Source: Cyclobacteriaceae bacterium (GTDB lineage: Bacteria; Bacteroidota; Bacteroidia; Cytophagales; Cyclobacteriaceae). From it: DNA of 64,000 nt. Shown here piece after piece: positions 1 to 9,169 of the stretch. The stretch covers positions 272,998-336,997 of the forward strand of contig JANQSI010000018.1 in assembly GCA_028284125.1 (NCBI GenBank). The letters are read 5' to 3'. Every line of letters begins with the position of its first letter. Position 1 is the first letter of the stretch. The notes below the pieces were generated by a model. The model did not search any database, was not told the origin of the DNA, and saw only the letters and a program-made list of their open reading frames with translations. A program made the position numbers and the translations under genes.

Positions 1-933
1 CCAGACACTGCCGTCTGGGCCAAAGACCTTGCCTACAATGATCCTTACGTAAATAACTACTATAGATATCCCGGTTTCCGCTACTTCCCTGTAGTTGGAG
101 TTAACTGGAGACAAGCAATCAACTATTGCAAGTGGAGAACGACTGTTGTGAATCTTAAATTGGCTGAAGATGCCGGACTTTTAGATCCTATCGCTTCAGG
201 TGGTGATGATGCATTTGCAGGAGCAGAAGGTGGTAGCCTTTCAGCGTCAGCTGGATCGGTTCCAGGCCTTGAGTCAGGAGTTACACTTCCAGGATATAGA
301 CTTCCAACTGAAGCAGAGTGGGAATATGCTGCTCAAGCCTTGATTGGAACACAATACCTTGATGAAAATCAAACACACAGAAGACTTTATCCGTGGGATG
401 GTCACGCATTGAGAAATCCTTACGGCAAAAGCCAGGGATATTTCCTTGCGAACTTCAAAAGAGGTAAAGGGGATTACGCCGGTATCGCTGGAAAGCTAAA
501 CGACGGAGCGATGATCACCACTTACATTTATGACTATCCTCCAAATGATTTTGGATTGTATAACATGGCTGGAAATGTGAACGAGTGGGTACAGGATGTG
601 TACCGACCACTTTCATTCCAACAAATGGATGATCTGAACCCGGCTCGAAGAGATGCATATAATGATGAAGAAACCGGATACGATGGGAACTACTCGTTCC
701 TTGGAAACGAAGGGCCTTATTCTGAAGAAGATTGGGTAGCAACATCAGGATTGCAAAAATCTTATAACGCTGACAATCCTCCTATGAAAAGAATACGAGT
801 TTACAAAGGCGGTTCTTGGGCTGACGTAGCATACTGGATGTCACCAGGAACAAGAAGATTCCTTTTCGAAGACTCAGCAACTTCTACTTTAGGATTTAGA
901 TGTGCAATGATCAGAGCTGGATCTAATTTCTAA
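1..933 (+). CDS. gldJ: Gliding motility lipoprotein GldJ, C-terminal part
   Basis: Open from base 1, so the N-terminus and lipobox lie outside the window; 310 codons are present. The protein has the formylglycine-generating-enzyme (FGE/SUMF1-like) fold: a VVGVNWRQAINYCKWRT segment near the start, RLPTEAEWEYAA, then AGNVNEWVQDV, GGSWAD and a terminal GFRCAM. GldJ is known in Bacteroidota as an outer-membrane lipoprotein of the gliding/T9SS machinery; it keeps the FGE fold but is not thought to be an enzyme. GldK is the close alternative, but the PDTAVW...LAYNDPYV...YYRYPGF wording fits GldJ better. The gene ends in a strong hairpin terminator shared with convergent comF. Confidence 0.85.
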   Translation, partial: PDTAVWAKDLAYNDPYVNNYYRYPGFRYFPVVGVNWRQAINYCKWRTTVVNLKLAEDAGLLDPIASGGDDAFAGAEGGSLSASAGSVPGLESGVTLPGYRLPTEAEWEYAAQALIGTQYLDENQTHRRLYPWDGHALRNPYGKSQGYFLANFKRGKGDYAGIAGKLNDGAMITTYIYDYPPNDFGLYNMAGNVNEWVQDVYRPLSFQQMDDLNPARRDAYNDEETGYDGNYSFLGNEGPYSEEDWVATSGLQKSYNADNPPMKRIRVYKGGSWADVAYWMSPGTRRFLFEDSATSTLGFRCAMIRAGSNF

Positions 934-955
934 TAACACGTTTGAAAATACTTCA

Positions 956-985
956 AGCCGTCTCGATTCCGGGACGGCTTTTTTT
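956..985 (+). terminator. Rho-independent terminator after gldJ
   Basis: Stem AGCCGTC (956-962) pairs with GACGGCT (973-979) and is followed by a run of T to 985. It lies 23 bases after the gldJ stop. Its T-run overlaps the comF stop codon on the other strand. Confidence 0.85.
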
Positions 986-1652
986 ATCTCCTTGCGATAC
1001 AGAGAACGTGAATTTCATTGGCATTCGCCTCCTTCAACTTATCGCAAAGCATTCCTACCGTTGCTCCAGTTGTGATTACATCGTCAACAATAACTACAGT
1101 TTTTCCATCAAGGTCTTCTCTAGTATCAGAATAGATATTATCGACATTTATCCACCTGGAAAGCTTATTCTTTCGTGTTTGAGTTTGAGTATTCTTCGTT
1201 CTGAAAATCAAGTCTTCTCTTACTTCAGCCCTTTCGAAGCAAGACGCTAAGCCTTTAGCAAAACCTAAACTTTGATTGTATCCTCTTTTTCTCAACTTCT
1301 TTTTATGAATCGGAACAGGAATGACAATATCCGGATCCAGCTGATCAGAAATGGTGTTTCCAAACAACTCTCCTAAATAGTCACCAATTTCATGAAGTCC
1401 TTCATACTTCAGGTTGTGGATCAACTTTTGTGCAATGCCACCGTCATTGAAATAGAGAAAAGCACAGGCAGATTTCACTATTGAATTATACGCGAACTTT
1501 TGAAACAATTCATTTTCCGGATTCTTATGATCTTGTGTTTCAGGCAAATCCGTCTTGCATGCAGTACAAATGAAATTTTCGGCAGAAATTAGAGTTTCAT
1601 TACAATTGAGACATGTACTTGGATAAATGAGCGAAAAGAATTCAGAAAGCAT
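984..1652 (-). CDS. comF: ComF family protein (phosphoribosyltransferase fold)
   Basis: 222 residues, a typical length. An N-terminal zinc ribbon has Cys14, Cys17, Cys29 and Cys32. The C-terminal half is a type I phosphoribosyltransferase domain with the PRPP-binding stretch VVIVDDVITTGAT. ComF-family proteins assist natural transformation in several bacteria, probably with DNA uptake or single-strand handling at the inner membrane; some are annotated as amidophosphoribosyltransferases, a role not shown here. It converges on gldJ and is divergent from the + gene at 1670, with only 17 bases between their start codons. Confidence 0.88.
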   Translation of the reverse strand: MLSEFFSLIYPSTCLNCNETLISAENFICTACKTDLPETQDHKNPENELFQKFAYNSIVKSACAFLYFNDGGIAQKLIHNLKYEGLHEIGDYLGELFGNTISDQLDPDIVIPVPIHKKKLRKRGYNQSLGFAKGLASCFERAEVREDLIFRTKNTQTQTRKNKLSRWINVDNIYSDTREDLDGKTVVIVDDVITTGATVGMLCDKLKEANANEIHVLCIARR

Positions 1653-1669
1653 AGCTAAACACTTGTCAA

Positions 1670-2026
1670 ATGGTTTTTAAAAAGGACCTAAGTCTTCAAA
1701 AAGAGTGGGTGGAGCTTCTTTATAAGCTCAAAGAGGTGACTGGGAAGCGTCCGGCTGATCTAAATGCTGTACTTTTTCTCATAGGAGTGCAAGAATTAGG
1801 AACCGGAAGGAAGTCTTTTTCGAAAGAAGAAAAACAAGACCTCATGCACATCGCCATTTGCAAAGTACTTTCCCTGGCTGGATATTACAAATTGGAAGGA
1901 ATTGACGAGGAAGGCTGGCCTCATTGGATTTTGACTAAAAAGCTTCCTGCATTTGACCTGATTGAGCAGGAGAAGTTGTTAAAAATTCAAATAATTCAGT
2001 ATTTCAGAGAAGAAATTGGATGGTAA
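1670..2026 (+). CDS. Conserved hypothetical protein, 118 aa
   Basis: I do not recognise a named family. It is a soluble protein without signal peptide or membrane segment, mostly helical, with a Trp-containing middle (EEGWPHWILTKKLPAF) and a C-terminal EEIGW. It starts 17 bases from divergent comF and lies 39 bases before the DUF4175 gene, so it may begin the following + strand operon. The start gives MVFKKDLSLQKEW and clears the comF start codon. Confidence 0.6.
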   Translation: MVFKKDLSLQKEWVELLYKLKEVTGKRPADLNAVLFLIGVQELGTGRKSFSKEEKQDLMHIAICKVLSLAGYYKLEGIDEEGWPHWILTKKLPAFDLIEQEKLLKIQIIQYFREEIGW

Positions 2027-2065
2027 ACTGCACCTTTGATCGATTAATGCGTTAGGTAATGAACC

Positions 2066-5000
2066 ATGAGTGGCATTGAAGAAATAAAGCAAAAACTACA
2101 GGCATTTAAGAAAAGGTATTATATCAAACAACTCTTTATAGGAGGACTGATATTTCTGATTGCCAGTTTCGGTCTCTTTTTGCTAATCAACGGCTTAGAA
2201 TACAACCTCTGGATGGGTACCACCGCCAGGTCAATTATTTTCTTCACCACACTATTAGTAATTGTTACATCTTTTGTTTGGTTGGTGGCCAGACCTATTT
2301 CGCTGATTCTTAAATTGAGAAAGGGAATAGAAGACGAAGAAGCTGCCGCAGAAATCGCCAAATCCATTCCGGAGATTGAAGATAAACTTCTCAACACACT
2401 TCAGCTTCATCGCCTCACTTCACACGAAAATGATTTGCTTTCAGCTGCCATTGATAAAAAAGCCAGAAGTTTTAGAAATATTTCCTTCATACAAGCAGTT
2501 GATTTCGCAGCTGGTAAGAGATATGGGGTGATTCTCGGTGTTATCATTTTGAGCTTGGCCCTCGTTTCATTCATAAACCCATCAATCTTTTCTGATAGCA
2601 CTAAACGAATCGTTAATTTCAACCAGGAGTTTACTCCTAATGCACCATTCACATTTGTGATCACCAATCAATTGCAAGCCTTCAGAGGCGAAGATTTCAC
2701 ATTGCAGATAAATGTAGAGGGCGCTTCCGTTCCTGAAACGGCCTTGATCAGAACCGATGATGGACAAAACTTGAGGCTTCAAAAAACCGGGAACAGTTCT
2801 TTTCAATATGTTTTCCAGAAAATTCAAAAATCTGTTACGTTTCAATTAGAAGGTGAAGGTTTCTTTTCCCAGCAATATCTTTTGCAGGTCAATGATCGAC
2901 CCGACTTGATTGCGATGAGCATTTCAATTGAAAGTCCAGCGTATACTGGTGGAGAAAGAAGAACAATTACCAACAGCGGAGACATAACCATTTTTGAAGG
3001 AAGTTCGGTCAATTGGGAGATTACTACGCTATCAACGGACAGCATCAATTTTCAATTAGGCTCGGAAACCAAACTAAGCAATCGACTTTCAGAAAATGTT
3101 TTTGCAATTGATGAAAGACTTTTCGATTCAAACTCTTATTCTGTTTTCCTTTTTAATCCGTATGGCAAAAACTCCTCCGAGTTGAATTATGCGATATCCG
3201 TCATCAAAGATGAGCGACCACAAATTTCTGCGGAGTATTTTCCTGATAGTTTGTCCTATCAATTCGTAACACTTGCTGGAAACATCATCGATGATCATGG
3301 ATTTACAGCACTTAGCCTGAATTATAAAAAGGAAGGTCAGGAGCTAAGATCCATTCCGCTCGAATTGACTCCCAACATAAAAAAGCAAGGATTCTACGCC
3401 AATTGGAATGTGGACTCTCTTGAGCTAGCTCCGGGAGAACGATTAGAATTCTTCGTTCGTGTCAGCGACAATGATCAGGTAAATGGAGCTAAGTCTAGTA
3501 AAAGCCGAACCTTCATCATGCAGATCCCTGGAGAGGACGAGATCGAAGAAATTATTGATAAAAAATCAGAAGTAGTTGAAAATCAGTTAGATAAGTCTCA
3601 AAAAGAAGCTGAAAGCATCAACGAACGATTACAAGAAATAGAAGAAAAACTAAAAACAGAACAAACATTTGACTGGCAAGAAAAGAAACAATTGAACGAC
3701 ATCATCGAAGACCGTGAAAAACTAGAAGAGCAAATAAAAGACCTTCAAGAACAACACGAGGAACTTCAACGCTCATCAGATCAATTCAATAAACGAAGTG
3801 AGCAGACTAAACTGCAAAACGAGAAACTACAAAACCTCTTGGATGAACTGCTGGATGAGAAGACCAGAGAACTCTATGAAAAACTGAAAGAACTACTTAA
3901 AGATGAGAATGCCAACTCCGACGTGGTTAGACAAGAAATTCAAAACATTCAGCGGAACGAGAATAATTTGGAACGAGAGCTGGATCGAGCGCTTGAGCTT
4001 TTTAAAAGACTTAAAATGGAAAGTGCACTTGAGCAAAACCTTCAAGCACTTGATTCCTTAAGTCAAGAACAAAGTGACCTGGCAGATCAAAACAATGAAA
4101 GTGCAGACCAAAAATCCATTGAAGAACAACAAAAGGAAATTCAAGAAGAATTTGATGAGTTCCGGGAAAAAATGGATGAAGTGCAGCAAATGAACCAGGA
4201 ATTGAAAAGGCCAGAAGCGCTTCAAGATTTTGAACTAGAAGAGCGGCAAATCGCCAAAGAGCTGAGAGAAATAGAAGAACAGCTTAGAGAACAAAACCAG
4301 GAATCTCAACAAGAGAACCAAGGACAGAATCAGGAACAAGACCAACAGAATCAAAATCAAGAACAAAGCGAAAGCGGCGAACAACAGCAACAACAAGAGT
4401 CTGGAGAACAAGGCGAACAGAATGCTAGTCAACAACAATCGCAACAACAAAACGCTCAACAGCAGCAGAGAAGACAGCAAACACAGCAAAAGCAAAAGAA
4501 TGCGAGCCAGCGGATGCAGCAGTTGAGTAAAAAGCTATCTAGCATGCAACAAGGCATGCAGATGGAAATGATGCAAGCCAATCTGGATCAACTAAGAGAC
4601 ATTCTGGATAACCTGGTAAAACTTTCATTCAACCAAGAAGAGCTTTTGGATGAGATGAGAAAAGTGAACCAATCAGACCCCCGATTTTTAGAGCTTTCTC
4701 AATCTCAATTGAAACTTAAAGACGATGCAAAAGTGCTCCAGGATAGTTTACTATCGCTAGCCGAAAAGGTCGCTCAAATCTCCTCTTACATTACACGAGA
4801 GGTTGGTAACATCAATGAAAACATCGATGATGCGCTCGATCACTTGAAAGACAGAAATCGAGGCAGAGCACTTTCAAGTCAGCAATTCGCAATGACTTCT
4901 ATTAACAACCTTGCTTTACTTTTGGATGACACTATGCAGCAAATGCAGATGGCCATGTCAGAAGCGATGGGAAATCCACAGCAAGGGCAACAGCAACAGC

Positions 5001-5536
5001 AGGGATTGCCGGATTTGCAAGAAATGCAACAACAGCTGGGTCAGCAAATGAATCAATTACGGGAGTCTGGTAAGCAAGGAAGAGAACTTTCTGAGGAACT
5101 TGCCCGGCTTGCGGCAGAACAGGAAATTATCAGAAGGCAGCTTGAATTGATCAAACAGGCAGAGGACGGACAACCGGGTGGAACCGGAAATGGAGACGAC
5201 CTGCAACGTGCGATTGATCAAATGGAACAAAATGAAGTAGATCTTGTTAATAAAAGGCTTACTCAGCAACTATTGAATCGACAAAAGAGTATTGAGACGC
5301 GATTGTTGGAGGCTGAGAAAGCTCAAAGAGAACAAGAAATGGAAGAGGAAAGAGAAGCAGAGTCACCTTCAATTTTCTCTAGAGAGATTCCTCCGCAGTT
5401 TGAGGAATACTTGAAAATGAAGCAAAAAGAAATAGAATTATTAAAAACTATTCCTGCAGAGCTAAATCCATTTTATAAAAAGGAAGTAAACGATTACTTT
5501 AGGCGCATAAGTTCTGAAAAAGAGGATGATAGATAA
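2066..5536 (+). CDS. DUF4175 family membrane protein, large Gln/Glu-rich coiled coil
   Basis: 1156 residues. Two N-terminal membrane segments lie at about residues 20-40 and 55-75 and a third near 155-170. A beta-rich region to about 480 follows, then very long coiled coils. A low-complexity Gln/Glu-rich section spans about residues 735-830, and a second Gln-rich patch is near 970. This matches DUF4175 proteins of Bacteroidota, whose function is unknown; the architecture suggests an envelope-anchored scaffold. The last 11 bases overlap the start of the ATP-binding protein gene, so the two are translationally linked. Confidence 0.8.
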   Translation: MSGIEEIKQKLQAFKKRYYIKQLFIGGLIFLIASFGLFLLINGLEYNLWMGTTARSIIFFTTLLVIVTSFVWLVARPISLILKLRKGIEDEEAAAEIAKSIPEIEDKLLNTLQLHRLTSHENDLLSAAIDKKARSFRNISFIQAVDFAAGKRYGVILGVIILSLALVSFINPSIFSDSTKRIVNFNQEFTPNAPFTFVITNQLQAFRGEDFTLQINVEGASVPETALIRTDDGQNLRLQKTGNSSFQYVFQKIQKSVTFQLEGEGFFSQQYLLQVNDRPDLIAMSISIESPAYTGGERRTITNSGDITIFEGSSVNWEITTLSTDSINFQLGSETKLSNRLSENVFAIDERLFDSNSYSVFLFNPYGKNSSELNYAISVIKDERPQISAEYFPDSLSYQFVTLAGNIIDDHGFTALSLNYKKEGQELRSIPLELTPNIKKQGFYANWNVDSLELAPGERLEFFVRVSDNDQVNGAKSSKSRTFIMQIPGEDEIEEIIDKKSEVVENQLDKSQKEAESINERLQEIEEKLKTEQTFDWQEKKQLNDIIEDREKLEEQIKDLQEQHEELQRSSDQFNKRSEQTKLQNEKLQNLLDELLDEKTRELYEKLKELLKDENANSDVVRQEIQNIQRNENNLERELDRALELFKRLKMESALEQNLQALDSLSQEQSDLADQNNESADQKSIEEQQKEIQEEFDEFREKMDEVQQMNQELKRPEALQDFELEERQIAKELREIEEQLREQNQESQQENQGQNQEQDQQNQNQEQSESGEQQQQQESGEQGEQNASQQQSQQQNAQQQQRRQQTQQKQKNASQRMQQLSKKLSSMQQGMQMEMMQANLDQLRDILDNLVKLSFNQEELLDEMRKVNQSDPRFLELSQSQLKLKDDAKVLQDSLLSLAEKVAQISSYITREVGNINENIDDALDHLKDRNRGRALSSQQFAMTSINNLALLLDDTMQQMQMAMSEAMGNPQQGQQQQQGLPDLQEMQQQLGQQMNQLRESGKQGRELSEELARLAAEQEIIRRQLELIKQAEDGQPGGTGNGDDLQRAIDQMEQNEVDLVNKRLTQQLLNRQKSIETRLLEAEKAQREQEMEEEREAESPSIFSREIPPQFEEYLKMKQKEIELLKTIPAELNPFYKKEVNDYFRRISSEKEDDR

Positions 5537-5930
5537 CATTCAAATTCAAATTCCTTCACTGCCTGAGAACATCAGGATTGTAGAAAGCTTCATAGATAAT
5601 GTCAAAGAAAAATACAGCCTCGATGATGACATCTATGGAAACATCATGATTGCTGTTACAGAATCAGTCAACAATGCCATTTTACACGGAAATAAATCAG
5701 ACAATCAAAAGAATGTTTCTCTCAACCTTTCTTTAGAAAAATCACAAATAAAGTTCACCGTAAAAGATCAAGGTCCAGGCTTTGACTATGAAAACCTAGC
5801 GGATCCTACACTTCCTGAAAATCTAGACAAAATCGGAGGTAGAGGAATTTTCCTCATGAAAAACCTTTCGGACGAAGTGAATTTCAAAGATTCTGGATCC
5901 ACTGCTGAGCTAAGCTTCTACTTACCTTAA
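5526..5930 (+). CDS. RsbW/SpoIIAB-like ATP-binding protein (HATPase_c)
   Basis: 134 residues forming a single GHKL ATPase domain. The N box is E46-S-V-N-N50-A, the G1 box is KDQGPGFDYENL and the G2 box is GGRGIFLMKNLSDE. Proteins of this form are serine kinases/anti-sigma factors that bind an anti-anti-sigma partner; no STAS partner is encoded nearby. It overlaps the DUF4175 gene by 11 bases and its stop shares one base with the ybeY start (TAATG), so it sits in a tight operon. Confidence 0.8.
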   Translation: MIDNIQIQIPSLPENIRIVESFIDNVKEKYSLDDDIYGNIMIAVTESVNNAILHGNKSDNQKNVSLNLSLEKSQIKFTVKDQGPGFDYENLADPTLPENLDKIGGRGIFLMKNLSDEVNFKDSGSTAELSFYLP

Positions 5931-6352
5931 TGCCTGTACACTTCTTCTCCGAAGAAACTTCCTTCACTCTAAAAGAGCCTTCATTTTATATCAATTGGAT
6001 TCAAAAAATTCTTGAGGAGAATTCAAAATCCGTCGGCGACTTGAACTACATTTTTTGTTCAGATGATTATTTACTCAAAATCAATCAGGAGCATCTTGAT
6101 CACGATTATTTCACTGACATTATAACCTTCGACAATTCCGAATCAGAAGATGAAATAGAAGCCGACATTTACATCAGTGTTGATCGTGTAAAAGAAAATT
6201 CAGAACACCAAGACGTCACTTTCGAAAATGAACTATCGCGAGTCATGACTCACGGCCTTCTTCATCTCTTTGGCTATTCTGATAAAACGGATGAAGAAAA
6301 AAAGGTCATGCGTGAAAAAGAAGATGCCTGCATATCTTTGCAAAAAAAATAA
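5930..6352 (+). CDS. ybeY: rRNA maturation endoribonuclease YbeY
   Basis: 140 residues, UPF0054 family. YbeY is a metal-dependent single-strand RNase that takes part in 16S rRNA 3' end maturation and ribosome quality control. The metal motif is H108-G-L-L-H112-L-F-G-Y-S-D118. The third ligand, His in the E. coli motif HGxLHLxGYDH, is Asp here and is followed by KTDEE; from memory this form is common in Bacteroidota. The start overlaps the previous stop by one base. The last base of the stop codon is the first base of a parS site. Confidence 0.9.
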   Translation: MPVHFFSEETSFTLKEPSFYINWIQKILEENSKSVGDLNYIFCSDDYLLKINQEHLDHDYFTDIITFDNSESEDEIEADIYISVDRVKENSEHQDVTFENELSRVMTHGLLHLFGYSDKTDEEKKVMREKEDACISLQKK

Positions 6353-6367
6353 GTTCCACGTGGAACA
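6352..6367. other. parS-like ParB-binding site 1
   Basis: AGTTCCACGTGGAACA contains a perfect 14-bp palindrome, GTTCCACGTGGAAC (6353-6366). It matches the parS consensus TGTTNCACGTGAAACA in all but two positions: the first base, and G for A inside the right arm. It begins on the last base of the ybeY stop codon. ParB loads here, with ParA and SMC, for segregation of the origin region. Confidence 0.8.
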
Positions 6368-6397
6368 CTCTTGAAAAAAGTGTGTTATTCCATTGGA

Positions 6398-6413
6398 TGT
6401 TCCACGTGAAACA
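6398..6413. other. parS ParB-binding site 2
   Basis: TGTTCCACGTGAAACA is an exact match to the classical parS consensus. It lies 46 bases after site 1 and 10 bases before the mnmG start. Paired parS sites next to mnmG (gidA) are a known mark of origin-proximal DNA in many bacteria. Confidence 0.88.
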
Positions 6414-6422
6414 CCTTAATCT

Positions 6423-8288
6423 ATGCTTCCTAAATATGACATTATAGTAGTTGGCGCAGGGCATGCCGGTTGCGAAGCTGCGGCTGCAGCAGCCAATATG
6501 GGTTCCAAAGTTCTTTTGGTAACAATGAACATGAACACCATTGCTCATATGTCATGCAATCCTGCAATGGGTGGGATTGCAAAAGGACAAATCATACGTG
6601 AAATAGACGCCTTAGGGGGTTATTCCGGGATCGTGACGGACAAGTCCATGATCCAATTCCGAATGCTCAACCGGTCCAAAGGACCAGCTATGTGGAGTCC
6701 TCGAGCGCAATCCGATCGCATGCGTTTTGCTGAAGAATGGCGTTTGTCACTGGAAGCCATTGAAAACCTGGATTTCTGGCAAGAAATGGTTTCTGGTCTT
6801 ATTGTAGAAAAGGGCAAGCTGATTGGCATTAAGACAAGCATTGGTTTAGAAATAAAGGCCAAAGCCGTAGTACTCACCAATGGCACATTTCTCAATGGAT
6901 TGATTCACATTGGAGAAAAACAATTTGGGGGAGGTCGTTCTGGAGAAAGAGCTGCTACAGGAATTACAGAACAACTCATTCAATTAGGGTTTGAGTCTGG
7001 TCGCATGAAAACAGGCACGCCACCACGTGTTGATGGGAGGTCCCTGAACTTCGATCGCATGGAAGAACAAGAAGGAGATGAGCTTCCAGCAAAGTTTTCT
7101 TATCTGGATAGCACAAGTCCTCTTGCAACTCAGCGAAGTTGTCATATTACTTATACGAACAACGAGGTACACGAAATCCTACAAACAGGATTCGAAAAGT
7201 CACCGATGTTTACCGGAAGAATACAGGGTCTTGGCCCAAGGTATTGTCCTTCCATTGAAGACAAAATAAATCGATTTGCCGAGCGTAACCGACACCAAAT
7301 CTTTGTTGAGCCAGAAGGTTGGAATACAGTCGAAATCTACGTTAACGGCTTTTCTACGTCACTTCCGGAAGATGTACAATACAAAGCACTGACTAAAATC
7401 CCTGGGTTTGAGAACGTAAAAATGTTTCGACCAGGATATGCAATTGAGTATGACTTTTTCCCTCCAACACAACTAAACCTTACGCTCGAAACAAAACAGA
7501 TTGAGAATCTATATTTCGCTGGACAGATCAATGGAACGACAGGTTATGAGGAAGCCGGCTGCCAAGGATTAATGGCTGGCATCAACGCACATCTTAAAAT
7601 AAACAACCAAGAACCATTCATTCTAAAAAGGAGTGAAGCTTATATTGGCGTTCTGATAGATGATTTGATCAATAAAGGGACTGACGAACCTTACAGAATG
7701 TTCACCTCTCGAGCTGAGTTCAGATTACTTCTGAGACAGGATAATGCTGATCTTCGCTTGACAGAAATTAGCTATAAACTTGGGCTTGCAAAAGACGATC
7801 GATTAAACCAAACACTAACGAAGAAACAAGAAACCCAAGAACTGATCGATCACCTGAACAAATTTCAGGTAAAGCCCATTGATTCTAAGGAACTTCTTGC
7901 CTCGATAAATTCTGCGCCCGTTAAAGACAAATCTTCATTGGCCACCATTTTACAACGTCCTGAAATTTCGATCACAGACCTTTGCATTTTCTCCGGAGAA
8001 ATAGAAAAGGTGATCAAATCATACAATGCTGAAATTATCGAGCAAGCTGAAATTCAAATTAAATACCGAACCTACATAGAAAGAGAAAAACTCAATTCTG
8101 AAAAAATGAATAGTCTTGAAAATCTGAAGATCAAGCCAGAATTCGACTATAACCAACTTCCATCGCTATCTGCAGAGGCTAAAGAAAAATTACTGAAAAT
8201 TCGTCCGGAAACACTCGGACAAGCCTCCCGAATCAGCGGTGTCTCTCCTTCCGATGTTTCAGTTCTTATGGTATACCTTGGGCGATAA
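6423..8288 (+). CDS. mnmG: tRNA uridine-5-carboxymethylaminomethyl(34) synthase MnmG
   Basis: 621 residues, full length. With MnmE it installs the cmnm5 group on U34 of certain tRNAs, using FAD and a folate one-carbon unit. The N-terminal FAD-binding Rossmann motif is [12 protein letters not shown] (G11, G13, G16). The family signatures [20 protein letters not shown] and [16 protein letters not shown] are visible, followed by the C-terminal helical MnmE-contacting domain. It sits just behind two parS sites. Its stop shares a base with the next start (TAATG). Confidence 0.97.
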   Translation: MLPKYDIIVVGAGHAGCEAAAAAANMGSKVLLVTMNMNTIAHMSCNPAMGGIAKGQIIREIDALGGYSGIVTDKSMIQFRMLNRSKGPAMWSPRAQSDRMRFAEEWRLSLEAIENLDFWQEMVSGLIVEKGKLIGIKTSIGLEIKAKAVVLTNGTFLNGLIHIGEKQFGGGRSGERAATGITEQLIQLGFESGRMKTGTPPRVDGRSLNFDRMEEQEGDELPAKFSYLDSTSPLATQRSCHITYTNNEVHEILQTGFEKSPMFTGRIQGLGPRYCPSIEDKINRFAERNRHQIFVEPEGWNTVEIYVNGFSTSLPEDVQYKALTKIPGFENVKMFRPGYAIEYDFFPPTQLNLTLETKQIENLYFAGQINGTTGYEEAGCQGLMAGINAHLKINNQEPFILKRSEAYIGVLIDDLINKGTDEPYRMFTSRAEFRLLLRQDNADLRLTEISYKLGLAKDDRLNQTLTKKQETQELIDHLNKFQVKPIDSKELLASINSAPVKDKSSLATILQRPEISITDLCIFSGEIEKVIKSYNAEIIEQAEIQIKYRTYIEREKLNSEKMNSLENLKIKPEFDYNQLPSLSAEAKEKLLKIRPETLGQASRISGVSPSDVSVLMVYLGR

Positions 8289-9169
8289 TGTACGAGAAGT
8301 TAGAAACTTGTCCTTCTTGCAAACATCCACAGTTTGATAACTTTCTAATATGTGAAGATTATTCCGTATCCAAAGAAAGTTTCGCATTAGTGAAGTGCAA
8401 AAAATGTGAACTGGTTTTTACAAACCCTCGCCCTAGCAAAAATGAGCTTGGGAAATACTACGAAAGCAACGAGTATATTTCTCATACCAATAAGGGAAAC
8501 TCACTCATTAACATCTTGTACAAACTAGTCAGATCTTACACCCTGATCAGTAAAAGAAAGATCCTTCAGCAATTTCATGATTCAGGCACAGTTTTAGATT
8601 ATGGTTGTGGCACAGGTGACTTTCTTCGAGTTTTGGAAAAAAAAGGGTTAGAAACATTTGGAATAGAACCTAACGAACAGGCAAAGAAATTGGCGGAAAA
8701 ACAAGTCAAAGGGAAAGTTTTAGGATCTGTAGAAGAAGTACCAGGCGATCAAAAATTTGATGTCATTACTGCATGGCATGTAGTGGAACATATTTCAGAA
8801 TTGAGAGAAACGTTAAAATTGTTGAGAAAGCGATTGAATAAAGATGGACACTTTATAGTAGCAGTTCCCAATATCAATTCACACGATGCTACAATCTATA
8901 AAGAGAAATGGGCAGGATATGATGTTCCAAGGCATCTCTATCACTTCTCCCAAGCGTCTTTTAAAAACCTTGCTGAAAAATCAAAATTCAAGCTGGTGAA
9001 AACCTTACCGATGAAGTTCGATTCTTTTTATGTGTCTTTGCTGAGTGAAAAATATAAGAATGGTAAATCCAATTTGATCAAAGGGCTTCTCAATGGACTT
9101 GCGTCAAATAGAAAAGCAGCCACAACAGGGGAATACTCAAGCCTGATCTATATACTTAAAAAGAATTAG
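8288..9169 (+). CDS. Class I SAM-dependent methyltransferase with N-terminal zinc ribbon
   Basis: 293 residues. Cys8 and Cys11 (CPSCKH) with CKKCELVF near residue 40 form a zinc ribbon. A Methyltransf_23-like fold follows, with motif I VLDYGCGTGDFLRVL and the later AWHVVEHISEL. A PRHLYHFS segment is typical of this group, whose substrates are mostly unknown; some act on glycans or lipids. It overlaps mnmG by one base and abuts the next lipoprotein gene with no gap. Substrate not assignable from sequence. Confidence 0.8.
   Translation: MYEKLETCPSCKHPQFDNFLICEDYSVSKESFALVKCKKCELVFTNPRPSKNELGKYYESNEYISHTNKGNSLINILYKLVRSYTLISKRKILQQFHDSGTVLDYGCGTGDFLRVLEKKGLETFGIEPNEQAKKLAEKQVKGKVLGSVEEVPGDQKFDVITAWHVVEHISELRETLKLLRKRLNKDGHFIVAVPNINSHDATIYKEKWAGYDVPRHLYHFSQASFKNLAEKSKFKLVKTLPMKFDSFYVSLLSEKYKNGKSNLIKGLLNGLASNRKAATTGEYSSLIYILKKN

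Noticed and set aside
942..1250. Plus-strand ORF opposite comF
   Set aside because: Lies wholly over comF, whose zinc ribbon and PRPP motif prove the other strand; it also crosses a terminator.
4235..4495. Leu-rich minus-strand ORF of 86 codons
   Set aside because: It is the antisense of the Gln-rich region of the DUF4175 gene (CAA/CAG read backwards gives Leu); a shadow.
6366..6397. Terminator between the two parS sites (ACACT ... AGTGT)
   Set aside because: Only a 5-bp stem with no T-run; operon spacing suggests read-through to mnmG.
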